64,000 bases of DNA from an uncultured bacterium (GCA_938036155.1 CALHPA010000001.1:1-64000), one strand, 5' to 3'; shown: positions 48,823 to 58,299, counted from the first letter of the stretch. Notes: generated from the letters alone by a model not told the origin. Program-made: numbers and translations.

Positions 48823-51483
48823 ATGTCTAAAAAAACTGCGAAGAAAAAAAATGTAATGGTAGAAGAAAATAAAGTTGATAAACTTTTAACTACTATTTTT
48901 GGTGACCCGCAAAAAAAGATTTTGCGCCGACTGCAACGAAAAGTTGATGAAATCAACGATTTGAGCGAAAAATATGAAAAAATGAGCGATGAAAAGCTCA
49001 AAGAAACTTTTGAAAAACTCAAAAAAAGCCTTTCGAAAAAAGATTTGGACGATATTCTACCAGATGTTTTTGCACTTGTGCGTGAAGCTTCAACTCGTGT
49101 GCTCGGAATGCGCCATTTTGATGTTCAATTAATTGGTGGAATGGTTCTTCATGAAGGAAAAGTTGCCGAAATGAAAACGGGTGAAGGTAAAACCTTAGTA
49201 GCAACTTTGCCAGTTTCTTTGAACGCAATGGAAGGAAAAGGTGTGCATGTTGTGACTGTGAATGATTATCTTGCGCAACGTGATGCTTCTTGGATGGGAA
49301 ATTTGTATAATTTTCTTGGTCTTTCAGTTGGTGTAATTATTAACGAAGAAAGCTTTATTTTTGATCCAGAATATGACAACGAAGAGCATGAAGATAAAAA
49401 TATGCGGAAGCTTCGCCCAGCAACTCGAAAAGAGGCATACGCGGCGGATATTACTTATGGAACAAACAACGAGTTTGGTTTCGATTATTTGCGCGACAAT
49501 ATGGTAAATGAAGTTGATTTGCTCCGCCAGCGTGAGCTTAACTTTGCAATTGTTGATGAAGTTGACTCAATTTTGATTGATGAGGCTCGAACTCCATTAA
49601 TTATCTCTGCTCCTGCGGCCGAAAACCCAGAGAGCTATATCCAATTTGCACAAGTTATTTCGCAACTTTCAAAAGATGATTATGAAGTTGATGAAAAACG
49701 TCGAAGCGTGGCATTAACTGAATCTGGAATTGATAAGATTGAAAAACTTCTCAATATGAAGAATCTTTATACCCCAGAACATTCACGTGCAGTTTATCAC
49801 GTTGAGCAAGCTTTGCGTGCTGAAACCCTCTTCAAACGTGACAAAGATTATGTTGTGACAAATGATGGTGAGGTGATTATTGTTGATGAACACACTGGCC
49901 GTTTGATGAACGGGCGTCGCTATAACGAAGGTCTTCACCAAGCGATTGAGGCGAAAGAAAAAGTGCCAGTTCTTCAAGAATCGATGACTTTAGCAACAAT
50001 TTCGTTCCAGAACTTCTTCCGTCTTTATAATAAACTTTCTGGAATGACCGGAACGGCTTTCACTGAGGCTGAAGAATTCCAACAAATTTATTCTTTGGAA
50101 GTTGTACAAATCCCTTCAAACAAACCAGTTATTCGTGACGATAAAGAAGATTTAATCTTTAAAACTGAAAAAGCAAAACTTAAAGCCGTTGCAGAAGCAA
50201 TTAAAGAATATCATGCGCAAGGTCGCCCAGTTTTGGTTGGTTCGGGTTCAATTGAAAAAAATGAACAAATCGCGAAATATCTTGATCAAGAGGGAATCAA
50301 ATATAACCTTTTGAACGCTAAGAATAATGAACACGAGGCTTCAATTGTCGCTAAGGCTGGCGAAAAAGGCGCAATTACGCTTGCAACAAATATTGCCGGT
50401 CGTGGAACCGATATTAAGCTTGGAGAAGGTGTTAAAGAACTTGGCGGCTTAGTCGTGATTGGTTCAGAGCGCCATGAATCTCGCCGAATTGATAACCAAT
50501 TCCGTGGTCGTGGTGGACGTCAGGGCGACCCTGGTAAAACACAATTTTATGTTTCAACTGAAGACGATTTGATGCGAATTTTCCAAGGTGAACGAATTGC
50601 GATGTTGATGGATCGACTTGGTGTGCCAGAAGATATGCCGATTCAGCATAAGTCTGTTTCGAAAACTCTTGAGAACGCCCAAAAACGTGTTGAAGGTTTC
50701 AATTTTGATACGCGTAAAAATGTTGTTCAATACGACAATGTGATCAACCGCCACCGAAAAGTTGTCTATACGATGCGCCGAAAAATTCTTGAAGGTGAAG
50801 ATATTACAGATGAAATTAAGGCTTTGTTTATTTCTAAAGCAGAAGAACTTGCCGAACTTCCTTCAAAAAATAACGAAAAGTTTGTTTCGAATTTTATTGA
50901 AATATTCCCAATTGAAGAGGAAAAAGTTGAAGCACTTGGTCGAATTTCGAATGATAAAAAACGTATCAAATTAGCAAAACATATAGCTGAAGAACTTTAC
51001 CAAGATAAAGAATATGAAATTGGTAAAGAGGCGTTCCAAAAAGTTGAACGTGAAGTTTATATGCAAATTCTTGATACACTTTGGATGAACCATCTTGAAA
51101 ATATGAATTTCTTGCGTGAAGGAATCCATTGGCGAAGTGTTGGTCAGCGTGATCCATTAGTTGAATATCGTGCTGAGTCGCAAAAATTGTTTGATGGTCT
51201 TCAAAATACTTTGCGTGATGAAACTATTCGAATTTTAACTCGAATTACACCGAATGATGCGGCTGTTCGCCAAGAAGAAGATCATGATACCGAGCTTACT
51301 CGCCTTGCTGAAAATTCAGTCGAGAAAGGTGTTAATGAAATTCAATCTGGCGAAAAAAACCGAGATGAAAACTTTTCGAAAGCTAAAAAAGCGTCTTCGA
51401 AAAATAGTGAAAATGCTAAGAAAAATAATGCACGAAAAGCTAAAAAAGCTCAACGTCAAAACAAGAAGAAGGGCCGTAAATAG
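48823..51483 (+). CDS. secA: preprotein translocase ATPase SecA
   Basis: An 886-aa motor that drives proteins through SecYEG. Walker A M-K-T-G-E-G-K-T near 125-132, Walker B V-D-E-V-D-S-I-L-I-D-E-A, and motif VI R-I-D-N-Q-F-R-G-R-G-G-R-Q-G-D-P-G are visible. The tail is Lys/Asn-rich (K-N-N-A-R-K-A-K-K-A) and lacks the CxCxxC zinc finger that binds SecB. ATG at 48823 is chosen because GGAGAGGG lies just upstream; the ATG at 48811 has no site. The M16 gene follows directly. Confidence 0.95.
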   Translation: MSKKTAKKKNVMVEENKVDKLLTTIFGDPQKKILRRLQRKVDEINDLSEKYEKMSDEKLKETFEKLKKSLSKKDLDDILPDVFALVREASTRVLGMRHFDVQLIGGMVLHEGKVAEMKTGEGKTLVATLPVSLNAMEGKGVHVVTVNDYLAQRDASWMGNLYNFLGLSVGVIINEESFIFDPEYDNEEHEDKNMRKLRPATRKEAYAADITYGTNNEFGFDYLRDNMVNEVDLLRQRELNFAIVDEVDSILIDEARTPLIISAPAAENPESYIQFAQVISQLSKDDYEVDEKRRSVALTESGIDKIEKLLNMKNLYTPEHSRAVYHVEQALRAETLFKRDKDYVVTNDGEVIIVDEHTGRLMNGRRYNEGLHQAIEAKEKVPVLQESMTLATISFQNFFRLYNKLSGMTGTAFTEAEEFQQIYSLEVVQIPSNKPVIRDDKEDLIFKTEKAKLKAVAEAIKEYHAQGRPVLVGSGSIEKNEQIAKYLDQEGIKYNLLNAKNNEHEASIVAKAGEKGAITLATNIAGRGTDIKLGEGVKELGGLVVIGSERHESRRIDNQFRGRGGRQGDPGKTQFYVSTEDDLMRIFQGERIAMLMDRLGVPEDMPIQHKSVSKTLENAQKRVEGFNFDTRKNVVQYDNVINRHRKVVYTMRRKILEGEDITDEIKALFISKAEELAELPSKNNEKFVSNFIEIFPIEEEKVEALGRISNDKKRIKLAKHIAEELYQDKEYEIGKEAFQKVEREVYMQILDTLWMNHLENMNFLREGIHWRSVGQRDPLVEYRAESQKLFDGLQNTLRDETIRILTRITPNDAAVRQEEDHDTELTRLAENSVEKGVNEIQSGEKNRDENFSKAKKASSKNSENAKKNNARKAKKAQRQNKKKGRK

Positions 51484-52773
51484 ATGCGCCACACCGTTGA
51501 AGAAGTACGTCTGAAAAATGGCGTACGCGGCCTTCTTGTAAATGTTCCAGATGCAACGGTGATGAGTTTTCAATTTCAATTTCGGGCCGGTTCGCGTTAT
51601 ACAAAAAGTCCAAAAATTTATGAAACCGCTCATATTATGGAACACATGGCTTTTGGCGCAAATGCAAAATTTGCCAGTGAGCATGAATTTGAAGCTGAAT
51701 TTACTAAAAATGGCGCCTATCATAATGCTTCAACTTCAGATATGAGTATGAACTATGTGGCTGATTGCGCTGATTTTGAATGGGATCGAATTTTCGAACT
51801 TCAACTCTTATCAATTAGCCAGCCTAAATTTAACGAATTTGAGTTTAAGGCTGAAAAAGGGAACGTTCGAAATGAGCTTACAGGTTATTTGAATAATAAC
51901 GCACGTCTCCTTTGGCCGAAAATTCAGCAGGAATTTGGCGAAAAAGTTCTAACTTATGAAGAGCGTCTTAAAACAATCGATAACATCACGCTTGAAGATA
52001 TTTGCGAACATCATAAACGCACACACACAACCGACAACCTACGTTTTGTGATTGCCGGAAAAATTACGCCAACTCGCAAAAATAAAATTATTGAAGGCTT
52101 TGAAAACTTACCGCTCGAAAGAGGTGAACGTTTCGAAATCATTACCGACGAAATGAAAAAACCGAAAGAGCCAATTTTTATTCATCGCCCAGATTTGAAA
52201 AATATAAGTTTTGGTATTTCACTTTTACTTCCACGAAAACTTACAACATCTGAAATGGATGCAATGCATGCATTAAACCATATTTTAACTGGAACAATGC
52301 ATGCGCGTATTCTTGGCCAAGCTCGCAAACGTGGTTTAACTTATGGTATATATTCTGGAGCTTCGCGTGGTCCAAAAGATTCTTCTTGGGATTTCGAAGG
52401 GCAAACTAATTATGGAACTGCTAAAGAGCTTTTTGAGCTAATTGTTTCGGAACTTAAAAAGGTTCTAAATGAAGAAATTACCGAAGAAGAACTTGATGCC
52501 ATGAAGAGCTATTCTCTTGGATCGTTTCAGATGGGCGGTCAAACGGTGGCTTCAACAGCAGGATTTTATGCTTCTCGATATTTTTGGGATGGACATCTTC
52601 GAGATTATAAATCTCAGCCAAAATTTATTAAGCAGATTTCTCGTAAACAAATTTTTAAAGTTGCAAAAGAGTTTATAGATGCAAATACTTGGATTTTAGG
52701 TGCAGTTTCTGGTGGTGAAAAATCGCAAATTCAAGAGTTGAATCAGGAATTCTCTAGAATATTTGAAAAATAA
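51484..52773 (+). CDS. M16-family zinc peptidase
   Basis: A 429-aa protein with the inverted zinc motif H-I-M-E-H (about 50-54) and a downstream E-x-x-N-V-R-N-E at the right distance. The C-terminal half is the second M16 domain with G-L-T-Y-G-I-Y-S-G-A. The family includes processing peptidases of the YmxG/PqqL type. It starts on the base after the secA stop. A role in precursor or signal-peptide turnover fits that location, but this is inference. Confidence 0.88.
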   Translation: MRHTVEEVRLKNGVRGLLVNVPDATVMSFQFQFRAGSRYTKSPKIYETAHIMEHMAFGANAKFASEHEFEAEFTKNGAYHNASTSDMSMNYVADCADFEWDRIFELQLLSISQPKFNEFEFKAEKGNVRNELTGYLNNNARLLWPKIQQEFGEKVLTYEERLKTIDNITLEDICEHHKRTHTTDNLRFVIAGKITPTRKNKIIEGFENLPLERGERFEIITDEMKKPKEPIFIHRPDLKNISFGISLLLPRKLTTSEMDAMHALNHILTGTMHARILGQARKRGLTYGIYSGASRGPKDSSWDFEGQTNYGTAKELFELIVSELKKVLNEEITEEELDAMKSYSLGSFQMGGQTVASTAGFYASRYFWDGHLRDYKSQPKFIKQISRKQIFKVAKEFIDANTWILGAVSGGEKSQIQELNQEFSRIFEK

Positions 52774-52796
52774 TCGCTTCCACGGCGGTTATTTTT
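52768..52796 (+). terminator. secA-M16 terminator
   Basis: AATAATCGC and GCGGTTATT (one wobble) around a seven-base loop, then TTTT. Confidence 0.75.
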
Positions 52797-52825
52797 ATGC
52801 TTAAAATATGTTATAATAGTTTTAT

Positions 52826-53971
52826 ATGGATTTTGATGAATTCGAAGAGTTGTTAAATTTTGAAATAAGAAAACCTCAACCGCACGAGGTAATTTATAGT
52901 GTCTCAGATTTTATTGCAACTAGTAATGATATTTTCGAAAAGAGTTTTCCGAGCGTTCTGATTGAAGGTGAAATCTCAAGCTTTAAGGTGAACCAAAATA
53001 AATTCGTTTTTTTTGATTTGAAAGATAAAGACTCGATCCTTGGTTGTTTTATGACTATTTGGCAAATGCGATTTCCGCTCGAAGATGGAATGAAAGTTGT
53101 TGTGCAAACAAAGCCAAAACTCACAAACTGGGGAAAATTCAGCCTAACGATTGAGAAAATCATACCAAGAGGTGAAGGGAGTCTCAAAAAATCTTTCGAA
53201 ATTTTAAAGGAAAAGTTAATGAAAGAGGGCTTATTTGATGAAAGCCGCAAGCGTGACATTCCACAAAATCCTCAAAAAATTGCGGTGATTTCGAGTATTC
53301 AGGCGGCGGGTTATGCTGACTTTATTAAGATTATTAACGAGCGTTGGGGTGGGCTAGAAATTACTGTTGCGCATACGCAGGTGCAGGGAATTTCTGCGAG
53401 CGACCAGATTATTCGAGCGATTGATTTTTTTAATTCGCAAAGTGAATTGCCGGATGTGATTACTATTATTCGCGGTGGTGGAAGTGCTGATGATTTGGCG
53501 GTTTTTAATGACGAAAAATTAGTTCGTGCGATCGCTGCTTCTCGCGTACCAGTTATTACAGGAATTGGCCACGAAATTGATGAAAGTCTGTGTGATTTAG
53601 CGGCAGATTTTGCGGCTTCAACACCGAGTAATGTTGCGCAAATTTTGACACCAAATAAATTTGACGAAATGAGATTTTTATGTTCAAAAATTTTGCACAC
53701 AAACGATTTTATTCTTTCGAAGATCGATGAATCAAAAATTGAAAACCATCAAAAGATTTACAAAATGAAAGATTTAATTTTGAATAATATTTTTGAACAG
53801 CAAAGAGAACTTCAAGCCAAAAAGCGAATTTTGGAAAGCTATAATCCGCAAAACATACTTTCGAAAGGCTATGCTTTAGTAAGCGGAAAATTAGCGGCTG
53901 GTGAAGAAATTACGATTCAAACAATTGATAAAAAAATAACGGCGGAGGTAAAAAATGTCGAACGAAATTAG
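52826..53971 (+). CDS. xseA: exodeoxyribonuclease VII large subunit
   Basis: A 381-aa protein. An OB-fold (about 30-115) with I-E-G-E-I-S-S-F is followed by the catalytic domain with V-I-S-S-I-Q-A-A-G-Y-A-D and I-I-R-G-G-G-S-A-D-D-L-A-V-F-N-D near 215-230, and a coiled-coil. It is somewhat short compared with E. coli (456 aa). TATAAT lies eight bases before ATG. It overlaps xseB by 17 bases. Confidence 0.93.
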   Translation: MDFDEFEELLNFEIRKPQPHEVIYSVSDFIATSNDIFEKSFPSVLIEGEISSFKVNQNKFVFFDLKDKDSILGCFMTIWQMRFPLEDGMKVVVQTKPKLTNWGKFSLTIEKIIPRGEGSLKKSFEILKEKLMKEGLFDESRKRDIPQNPQKIAVISSIQAAGYADFIKIINERWGGLEITVAHTQVQGISASDQIIRAIDFFNSQSELPDVITIIRGGGSADDLAVFNDEKLVRAIAASRVPVITGIGHEIDESLCDLAADFAASTPSNVAQILTPNKFDEMRFLCSKILHTNDFILSKIDESKIENHQKIYKMKDLILNNIFEQQRELQAKKRILESYNPQNILSKGYALVSGKLAAGEEITIQTIDKKITAEVKNVERN

Positions 53972-54152
53972 TAAAAAAATGGCTGAAATTGATAAGATTT
54001 TAATAAAAATTGAAAGTGGTGAAATTCCTCTTGAAGAGGTTTTTGAAAAATATAAAGAAGCGATTTCGAAAGCCGAAAAACTCGAAGAAGAACTTGATTC
54101 GCTTAAAAATGAAATTCAAATTTTGAGTAAAAATTTTGCACAAGAAGAATAA
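53955..54152 (+). CDS. xseB: exodeoxyribonuclease VII small subunit
   Basis: A 65-aa helical protein: K-I-E-S-G-E-I-P-L-E-E-V-F-E-K-Y-K-E-A (22-40) is the XseB signature. GGCGGAGG precedes ATG by six bases. It starts within xseA and pairs with it in the single-strand-specific nuclease complex. Confidence 0.93.
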   Translation: MSNEISKKMAEIDKILIKIESGEIPLEEVFEKYKEAISKAEKLEEELDSLKNEIQILSKNFAQEE

Positions 54153-54171
54153 AATCTCGCTGTAGCGAGAT
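54150..54171 (-). terminator. terminator of the 119-aa gene
   Basis: Minus strand ATCTCGC-TACA-GCGAGAT followed by TTTATTC. On the plus strand the T tract is absent, so it mainly serves the minus-strand gene. Confidence 0.75.
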
Positions 54172-54176
54172 TGAAG

Positions 54177-54536
54177 CTAAACTGAAAAAATGAAAACTTG
54201 TGTTTTGTATCTACCGCGAGAGTTTCCTTCTCCAATATGAAGGAGGAGATCTATCTTGTGTCGCTTGCAGAAGTCAATTAAGATTTTACGCTGATAGTCT
54301 GGATCTTTTGACTCACTATAGCATTCAATATCACGGATGACATTTTTTGAATAAAAGTTTATTTTGTGCATTTTCTTTGAAAGAATATCAGTATTCTTAA
54401 TTTTCGAAAAGTGATAATTTTTATCAAAAATATGAATAAACTCTTGATGTCTTCGACCGCGGTCAGAAAGTTTAATTTGCAACACACCAAATTCATCAAT
54501 TAAATCAATTTGCTTAGGTAAAAGTTCTTGGCTCAT
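54177..54536 (-). CDS. 119-aa unknown protein
   Basis: A basic soluble protein. It has an I-D-L-I-D-E-F-G-V-L-Q-I-K-L-S-D-R-G-R-R-H opening and a C-terminal strand pattern L-L-L-H-I-G-E-G-N-S-R-G-R-Y-K-T. TGGAGGTGG precedes ATG by seven bases. It has its own promoter and terminator. It is not recognised, though R/H-rich patches could contact nucleic acid. Confidence 0.65.
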   Translation of the reverse strand: MSQELLPKQIDLIDEFGVLQIKLSDRGRRHQEFIHIFDKNYHFSKIKNTDILSKKMHKINFYSKNVIRDIECYSESKDPDYQRKILIDFCKRHKIDLLLHIGEGNSRGRYKTQVFIFSV

Positions 54537-54562
54537 TTGCCACCTCCATTTTTAGTTTTAAT

Positions 54563-54591
54563 ATTTTAACATTTTTTATAATTTTAGTCAA
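54563..54591 (-). promoter_or_regulatory. promoter of the 119-aa gene
   Basis: Minus strand TTGACT (54586-54591), 17 bases, TAAAAT (54563-54568). Confidence 0.85.
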
Positions 54592-54617
54592 GAAAAACCC
54601 CGCAGTTTATTGCGGGG
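54592..54617 (-). terminator. terminator of the 118-aa gene
   Basis: Minus strand CCCCGCA-ATAAAC-TGCGGGG followed by TTTTTC. It overlaps the -35 region of the next gene. Confidence 0.9.
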
Positions 54618-54631
54618 GAAGTGAAATGTGC

Positions 54632-54988
54632 CTACCAAATAGCCATATTTTTAAGCTCTTCACTTAAATTTAGATCAACTTCGCGGAAATACCATTCCTC
54701 AAAGCGCTCGCTGTAATGATCTTTATCTTCGCAATAAAGCGAAATGTCTAACTTGACGCCTGCTTTATCACACTCATCCTTTAAGATGACTAAATTCCCA
54801 AGTTTATCGCTTCGCTTGTCAGCAAAAACGAGTAGTCTATCTTTTTTTGCATGCTTCTTAAGGAATCTTTTAATAATTTTGCGAGTTGTTTTCTCTTCCG
54901 CTGGACTATAAGGAAGAATAAACCCTTTGATGTGTGGGTGACTTTCCTTAAAAGTTGATTTTATTAAAGCTACTGATACTAGTGCCAT
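54632..54988 (-). CDS. 118-aa unknown protein
   Basis: A soluble basic protein. R-K-I-I-K-R-F-L-K-K-H-A-K-K-D-R forms a strongly basic helix near 36-51, then L-L-V-F-A-D-K-R-S-D-K-L-G. The C-terminal half is acidic. AAAGGAGGTGCC precedes ATG, a very strong ribosome site. It has its own promoter and a palindrome at its 5' end. I recognise no family. Confidence 0.65.
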   Translation of the reverse strand: MALVSVALIKSTFKESHPHIKGFILPYSPAEEKTTRKIIKRFLKKHAKKDRLLVFADKRSDKLGNLVILKDECDKAGVKLDISLYCEDKDHYSERFEEWYFREVDLNLSEELKNMAIW

Positions 54989-55013
54989 TTTTTGGCACCT
55001 CCTTTTTTAATTT

Positions 55014-55037
55014 TTATAGCTTTTCGAAAAGCTATAA
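55014..55037 (-). promoter_or_regulatory. 24-base perfect palindrome at the transcript start
   Basis: The half-site TTATAGCTTTTC is followed directly by its own complement, centred on TTTCGAAA. On the minus strand it begins at the predicted start site of the 118-aa gene, so the mRNA would begin with a hairpin; as DNA it could be a dimer operator. Confidence 0.8.
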
Positions 55038-55042
55038 CTAAT

Positions 55043-55071
55043 ATTATAGCATAAAAACTCTTAAAAGTCAA
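55043..55071 (-). promoter_or_regulatory. promoter of the 118-aa gene
   Basis: Minus strand TTGACT (55066-55071), 17 bases ending TATGC, TATAAT (55043-55048). Confidence 0.85.
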
Positions 55072-55108
55072 TTTGAATAATAATGATAATATATGATATA
55101 ATGGAGCT

Positions 55109-55663
55109 ATGTTTGATACAGATGAATTTAAATTAAAAATGACTGAAGCTGTTGAGCATTTTAAGGGGGAAATGAAGAAGGTTCGAACAGGTCGAGCGCA
55201 TCCTTCAATGCTTGACAGTGTTATGGTTGAAGTTTATGGTACAAAAATGCCATTAAATCAAGTTTCGAATATGACCGCACCAGAAGCAGGGATGATTTTA
55301 ATTACACCATTTGATGCGAATAATATTTCAGCAATTTCGGCTGCGATTCGCAACGATCAAAGCCTTGGATTCAACCCGAGTGATGACGGCCGCGTTGTTC
55401 GTGTGCCAGTTCCACCGCTAACAGAGGAACGCCGTAAGCAAATCGTAAAACAAACTTCAGAAAAAGTTGAAGGCGCAAAAATTACACTTCGGAATATTCG
55501 CCAAGATTCTTTAAAACATGCCAAAAAACTTAAAGATGAAAAAGCTTTAACTGAAGACGATTTGAAGCGAATTGAAAAAGAAATTGACGCTGAAATTAAA
55601 GATTTTAGCACACAAATTGATACGATTTTTAAAGAAAAAGAGAAAGAAATTCTCACGATTTAA
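55109..55663 (+). CDS. frr: ribosome recycling factor
   Basis: A 184-aa protein. K-K-V-R-T-G-R-A-H-P-S-M-L (24-36), the hinge T-P-F-D, and P-P-L-T-E-E-R-R-K near 106-114 are the RRF signature. It splits post-termination ribosomes with EF-G. TATAAT (55097-55102) ends six bases before ATG, so the mRNA is probably leaderless. Confidence 0.96.
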   Translation: MFDTDEFKLKMTEAVEHFKGEMKKVRTGRAHPSMLDSVMVEVYGTKMPLNQVSNMTAPEAGMILITPFDANNISAISAAIRNDQSLGFNPSDDGRVVRVPVPPLTEERRKQIVKQTSEKVEGAKITLRNIRQDSLKHAKKLKDEKALTEDDLKRIEKEIDAEIKDFSTQIDTIFKEKEKEILTI

Positions 55664-55730
55664 GTTATTTTTTGCTAGCACACAAAGTTGTGCCGGCAAA
55701 AGGTAATTTAAGTATTTTCGAAAGGGTAGA

Positions 55731-56909
55731 ATGGAGATTTTGAATTTAATTTTTGGAATAATTATTGGTTTAATTTCGCTAACTTTTTTGGTTGCAATAC
55801 ATGAGCTTGGTCATGCGCTTGCGGCTAAGAAAAATGGTGTAAAACTTAAAGAGTACGCAATCGGTTTTCCGCCAAGAATTAAAAGTTTTAGAGCAAAAAC
55901 TAACAAAATTCTACCAAAAAGCACAAAAATTTCGATCGGCGCAATTCCGTTAGGTGGTTTTGTTCGGTTAAAGGGAGAGCACGATTCAGATTCTAAAAAA
56001 GGTGATTATGGTGCAGCAAGTTTTTGGGCAAAAACTCAAATTTTATTTGCTGGTGTTGCAATGAATTGGTTGGTTGCTTTTGTTATTTTTACAGTTCTAT
56101 CAATTTTTGGGATGCCAAAATTAATTTCGAATCAATTTTATTTGAGCTCTGATGCTCGAATTTCTGGTGGTGGCGTGCAGGTTTCGCAAATTTCAAATGA
56201 TTCGCCCGCACAAAAAGCTGGTTTGCAGAAAAAAGACATAATTTTGGAATTTAATGGTAAAAAAGTTGATAATTCAGCCACCGCTAAAGAAGATTTGCGT
56301 AGTAATGCTGGCAAAAGCGTGAATTTAAAAATTCAGCGTGGTAATCATTTTTTTTCAAAAGATGTTAAGCTAAACGAAAATAATAAGAATGGTTTTCTGG
56401 GCGCATTTTTAACTGATGGAATGCAGAAAATTCATGCAACTTGGAGTGCACCGATTGTTGGATTTGGCACAACAATTCAATTTACGGGTGAAACTTTTAA
56501 AGGTGTTGGCGAACTTTTTATGAACTTTTTTGGTGGGGTTTTCGAAAAGCTAATTCCTAATCAGCAATCACAGCAGAAAGCAAATTCTCAGCTTTTGAAA
56601 GCAGGTGAAAGCGTTTCTGGGCCGATTTTAGTGATTGGTGGGATCTTTCCAAACATTATTTCAATGGGTCCTGATATGATCTTAATGCTGACCGCGATTA
56701 TCTCAATTAGTTTGGCATGCATGAATGTTTTACCAATTCCTGCACTTGATGGTGGCCGTTGGCTAATGACTTTTATCTCTCGAATTTTGCTAAAAAAGCC
56801 ACTTTCGAAAGAGGCTGAAGAAAATATCAACGGCTGGAGTTTTATGTTTTTGATGGGGCTTTCGCTTTTAATTATTTTTCTAGATTTTACAAAGATTTTC
56901 AGAGGTTAA
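55731..56909 (+). CDS. rseP: site-2 protease RseP/RasP
   Basis: A 392-aa intramembrane zinc protease. H-E-L-G-H (24-28) lies in the first membrane helix, the third ligand is in N-V-L-P-I-P-A-L-D-G-G-R near 338, and one PDZ domain lies at about 140-220. It cleaves membrane-bound regulators or signal peptides. A weak AAAGGG site lies before ATG. The CPBP protease follows after three bases. Confidence 0.93.
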   Translation: MEILNLIFGIIIGLISLTFLVAIHELGHALAAKKNGVKLKEYAIGFPPRIKSFRAKTNKILPKSTKISIGAIPLGGFVRLKGEHDSDSKKGDYGAASFWAKTQILFAGVAMNWLVAFVIFTVLSIFGMPKLISNQFYLSSDARISGGGVQVSQISNDSPAQKAGLQKKDIILEFNGKKVDNSATAKEDLRSNAGKSVNLKIQRGNHFFSKDVKLNENNKNGFLGAFLTDGMQKIHATWSAPIVGFGTTIQFTGETFKGVGELFMNFFGGVFEKLIPNQQSQQKANSQLLKAGESVSGPILVIGGIFPNIISMGPDMILMLTAIISISLACMNVLPIPALDGGRWLMTFISRILLKKPLSKEAEENINGWSFMFLMGLSLLIIFLDFTKIFRG

Positions 56910-56912
56910 AAA

Positions 56913-57719
56913 ATGAAGAATAAATTTAAAAATATATTTTTAAAACTTCAAAAAAAGAATAAAGAAGCACTTTCTAAAAAACCTTTAAAATTGATTTTTT
57001 GGATAATTTTGCCAATTTTATCATATTTTGCGGCAAGTTATTTTGCAGCTGTAATACTTCGACTCTCGCTAGCTATAATTTTCTGGAATAATGATGTAGG
57101 CTATCGAAATGCAGTTTCGAATACAGCCACGACTACAGTTTATTCAGCATTGTTTTTTGGGCTAATGCTGGTAATGGTGTATTTTATTCCAACCAAGCTT
57201 TTCAAACAGAAGATTTCGAAAGATGATATTGCTTTAAAGGGCGTGATTACTTGGCAAGATTTAGGTTTGGCAGTCTTAGGCTTTATATTTTCAATGATTG
57301 TTTCTGGTATTTTATTGGAATTTTTACCGAATATTCTTCATTTTGATAAATTACAAGTTCAAGATTTAGTTTTTCAACGCAGCGGAATGATTCATTCTTG
57401 GCAATTTTTGCTAGCTTTTATTTCAGTAGTTGTGATTGCGCCGTTTTTTGAAGAATTGATTTTTCGTGGAATAATTTATGGCCAACTTCGAAAAGTGAAT
57501 GTTCCACTAGCAATTTTTATAACAAGTTTACTTTTTGGATTTGTACATTTTCAAATGAATGTTGGCATTACGGTATTTGTGATGAGCGTTGTGATGTGCT
57601 TTATTCGCGAAAAATGGACGCAAACAATTTGGGCGGGGATTGTGATTCACATGATTAAAAACGGGATCGCTTTCTTCCTACTTTATGTTTTGCAAACCAT
57701 TCAATTCTTTCAAGCTTAG
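56913..57719 (+). CDS. CPBP-family intramembrane protease
   Basis: A 268-aa protein with about seven membrane helices. E-E-L-I-F-R-G (about 185-191), F-V-H-F-Q-M-N near 210 and the later V-I-H-M-I-K-N are the CPBP/Abi (CaaX protease) motifs. Members cleave prenylated or secreted peptides, or serve in bacteriocin self-immunity. It is directly downstream of rseP, suggesting a shared envelope role. Confidence 0.9.
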   Translation: MKNKFKNIFLKLQKKNKEALSKKPLKLIFWIILPILSYFAASYFAAVILRLSLAIIFWNNDVGYRNAVSNTATTTVYSALFFGLMLVMVYFIPTKLFKQKISKDDIALKGVITWQDLGLAVLGFIFSMIVSGILLEFLPNILHFDKLQVQDLVFQRSGMIHSWQFLLAFISVVVIAPFFEELIFRGIIYGQLRKVNVPLAIFITSLLFGFVHFQMNVGITVFVMSVVMCFIREKWTQTIWAGIVIHMIKNGIAFFLLYVLQTIQFFQA

Positions 57720-57721
57720 CG

Positions 57722-57750
57722 TTGACTTGAATTAAAAACTTTGATATAAT
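57722..57750 (+). promoter_or_regulatory. greA promoter
   Basis: TTGACT (57722-57727), 17 bases, TATAAT (57745-57750). Confidence 0.85.
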
Positions 57751-57780
57751 TATAAGACTTATTTAGAGGATTTTTATTTT

Positions 57781-58242
57781 ATGAAACAAGAATTTAATAT
57801 TACAAAAATAGGAAAAAAAGAACTCGAAGCTGAACTAGAGCTTTTGATTTCGCAACGTAAAGAAATTTCAGAAGAAGTTGCTACTGCGCGTGATTTTGGT
57901 GATTTGCGTGAAAATTCAGAATACGATGCCGCTCGTAAAAAACAAGCTCTAGCGGAGTCGCGAATTATGGAAATTGAAAATATTTTGCAAAATGCTGTGA
58001 TTATTGGTGGTGGTGAAAAGGGCGTTGTATCTCTTGGCAATCAAGTTAGCTTAAAGAACCTAGAAAATGGTAAAGAGGTAAAATATACAATGGTTGGTGC
58101 AGTTGAAGCAAATCCCCTTGAGGGTAAGATTTCGAATGAATCACCAATCGGTCAACAGATTATGGGCAAAAAGCTCGGCGAAGAGGTAGATATTACGACG
58201 CCAAAAGGTGTAATCAAATACGAAATTACAGAAATTAACTAA
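57781..58242 (+). CDS. greA: transcription elongation factor GreA
   Basis: A 153-aa protein. The N-terminal coiled coil has A-R-D-F-G-D-L-R-E-N-S-E-Y-D-A-A (about 38-53), with the acidic tip that reactivates backtracked RNA polymerase. The C-terminal FKBP-like domain ends with S-P-I-G-Q-Q-I-M-G-K-K-L-G-E-E-V. It has its own promoter and an AGAGGA ribosome site. Confidence 0.96.
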   Translation: MKQEFNITKIGKKELEAELELLISQRKEISEEVATARDFGDLRENSEYDAARKKQALAESRIMEIENILQNAVIIGGGEKGVVSLGNQVSLKNLENGKEVKYTMVGAVEANPLEGKISNESPIGQQIMGKKLGEEVDITTPKGVIKYEITEIN

Positions 58243-58249
58243 TTTTTAA

Positions 58250-58284
58250 AGCTCGGTTGGCCAATTCAGCCGAGTTTTATTTTT
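58250..58284 (+). terminator. greA terminator
   Basis: CTCGG and CCGAG (extended by GGTTGGCC/AATTCAGCC wobble pairs) followed by TTTTATTTTT. Confidence 0.75.
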
Positions 58285-58299
58285 CGAAAAGGAGATTTT

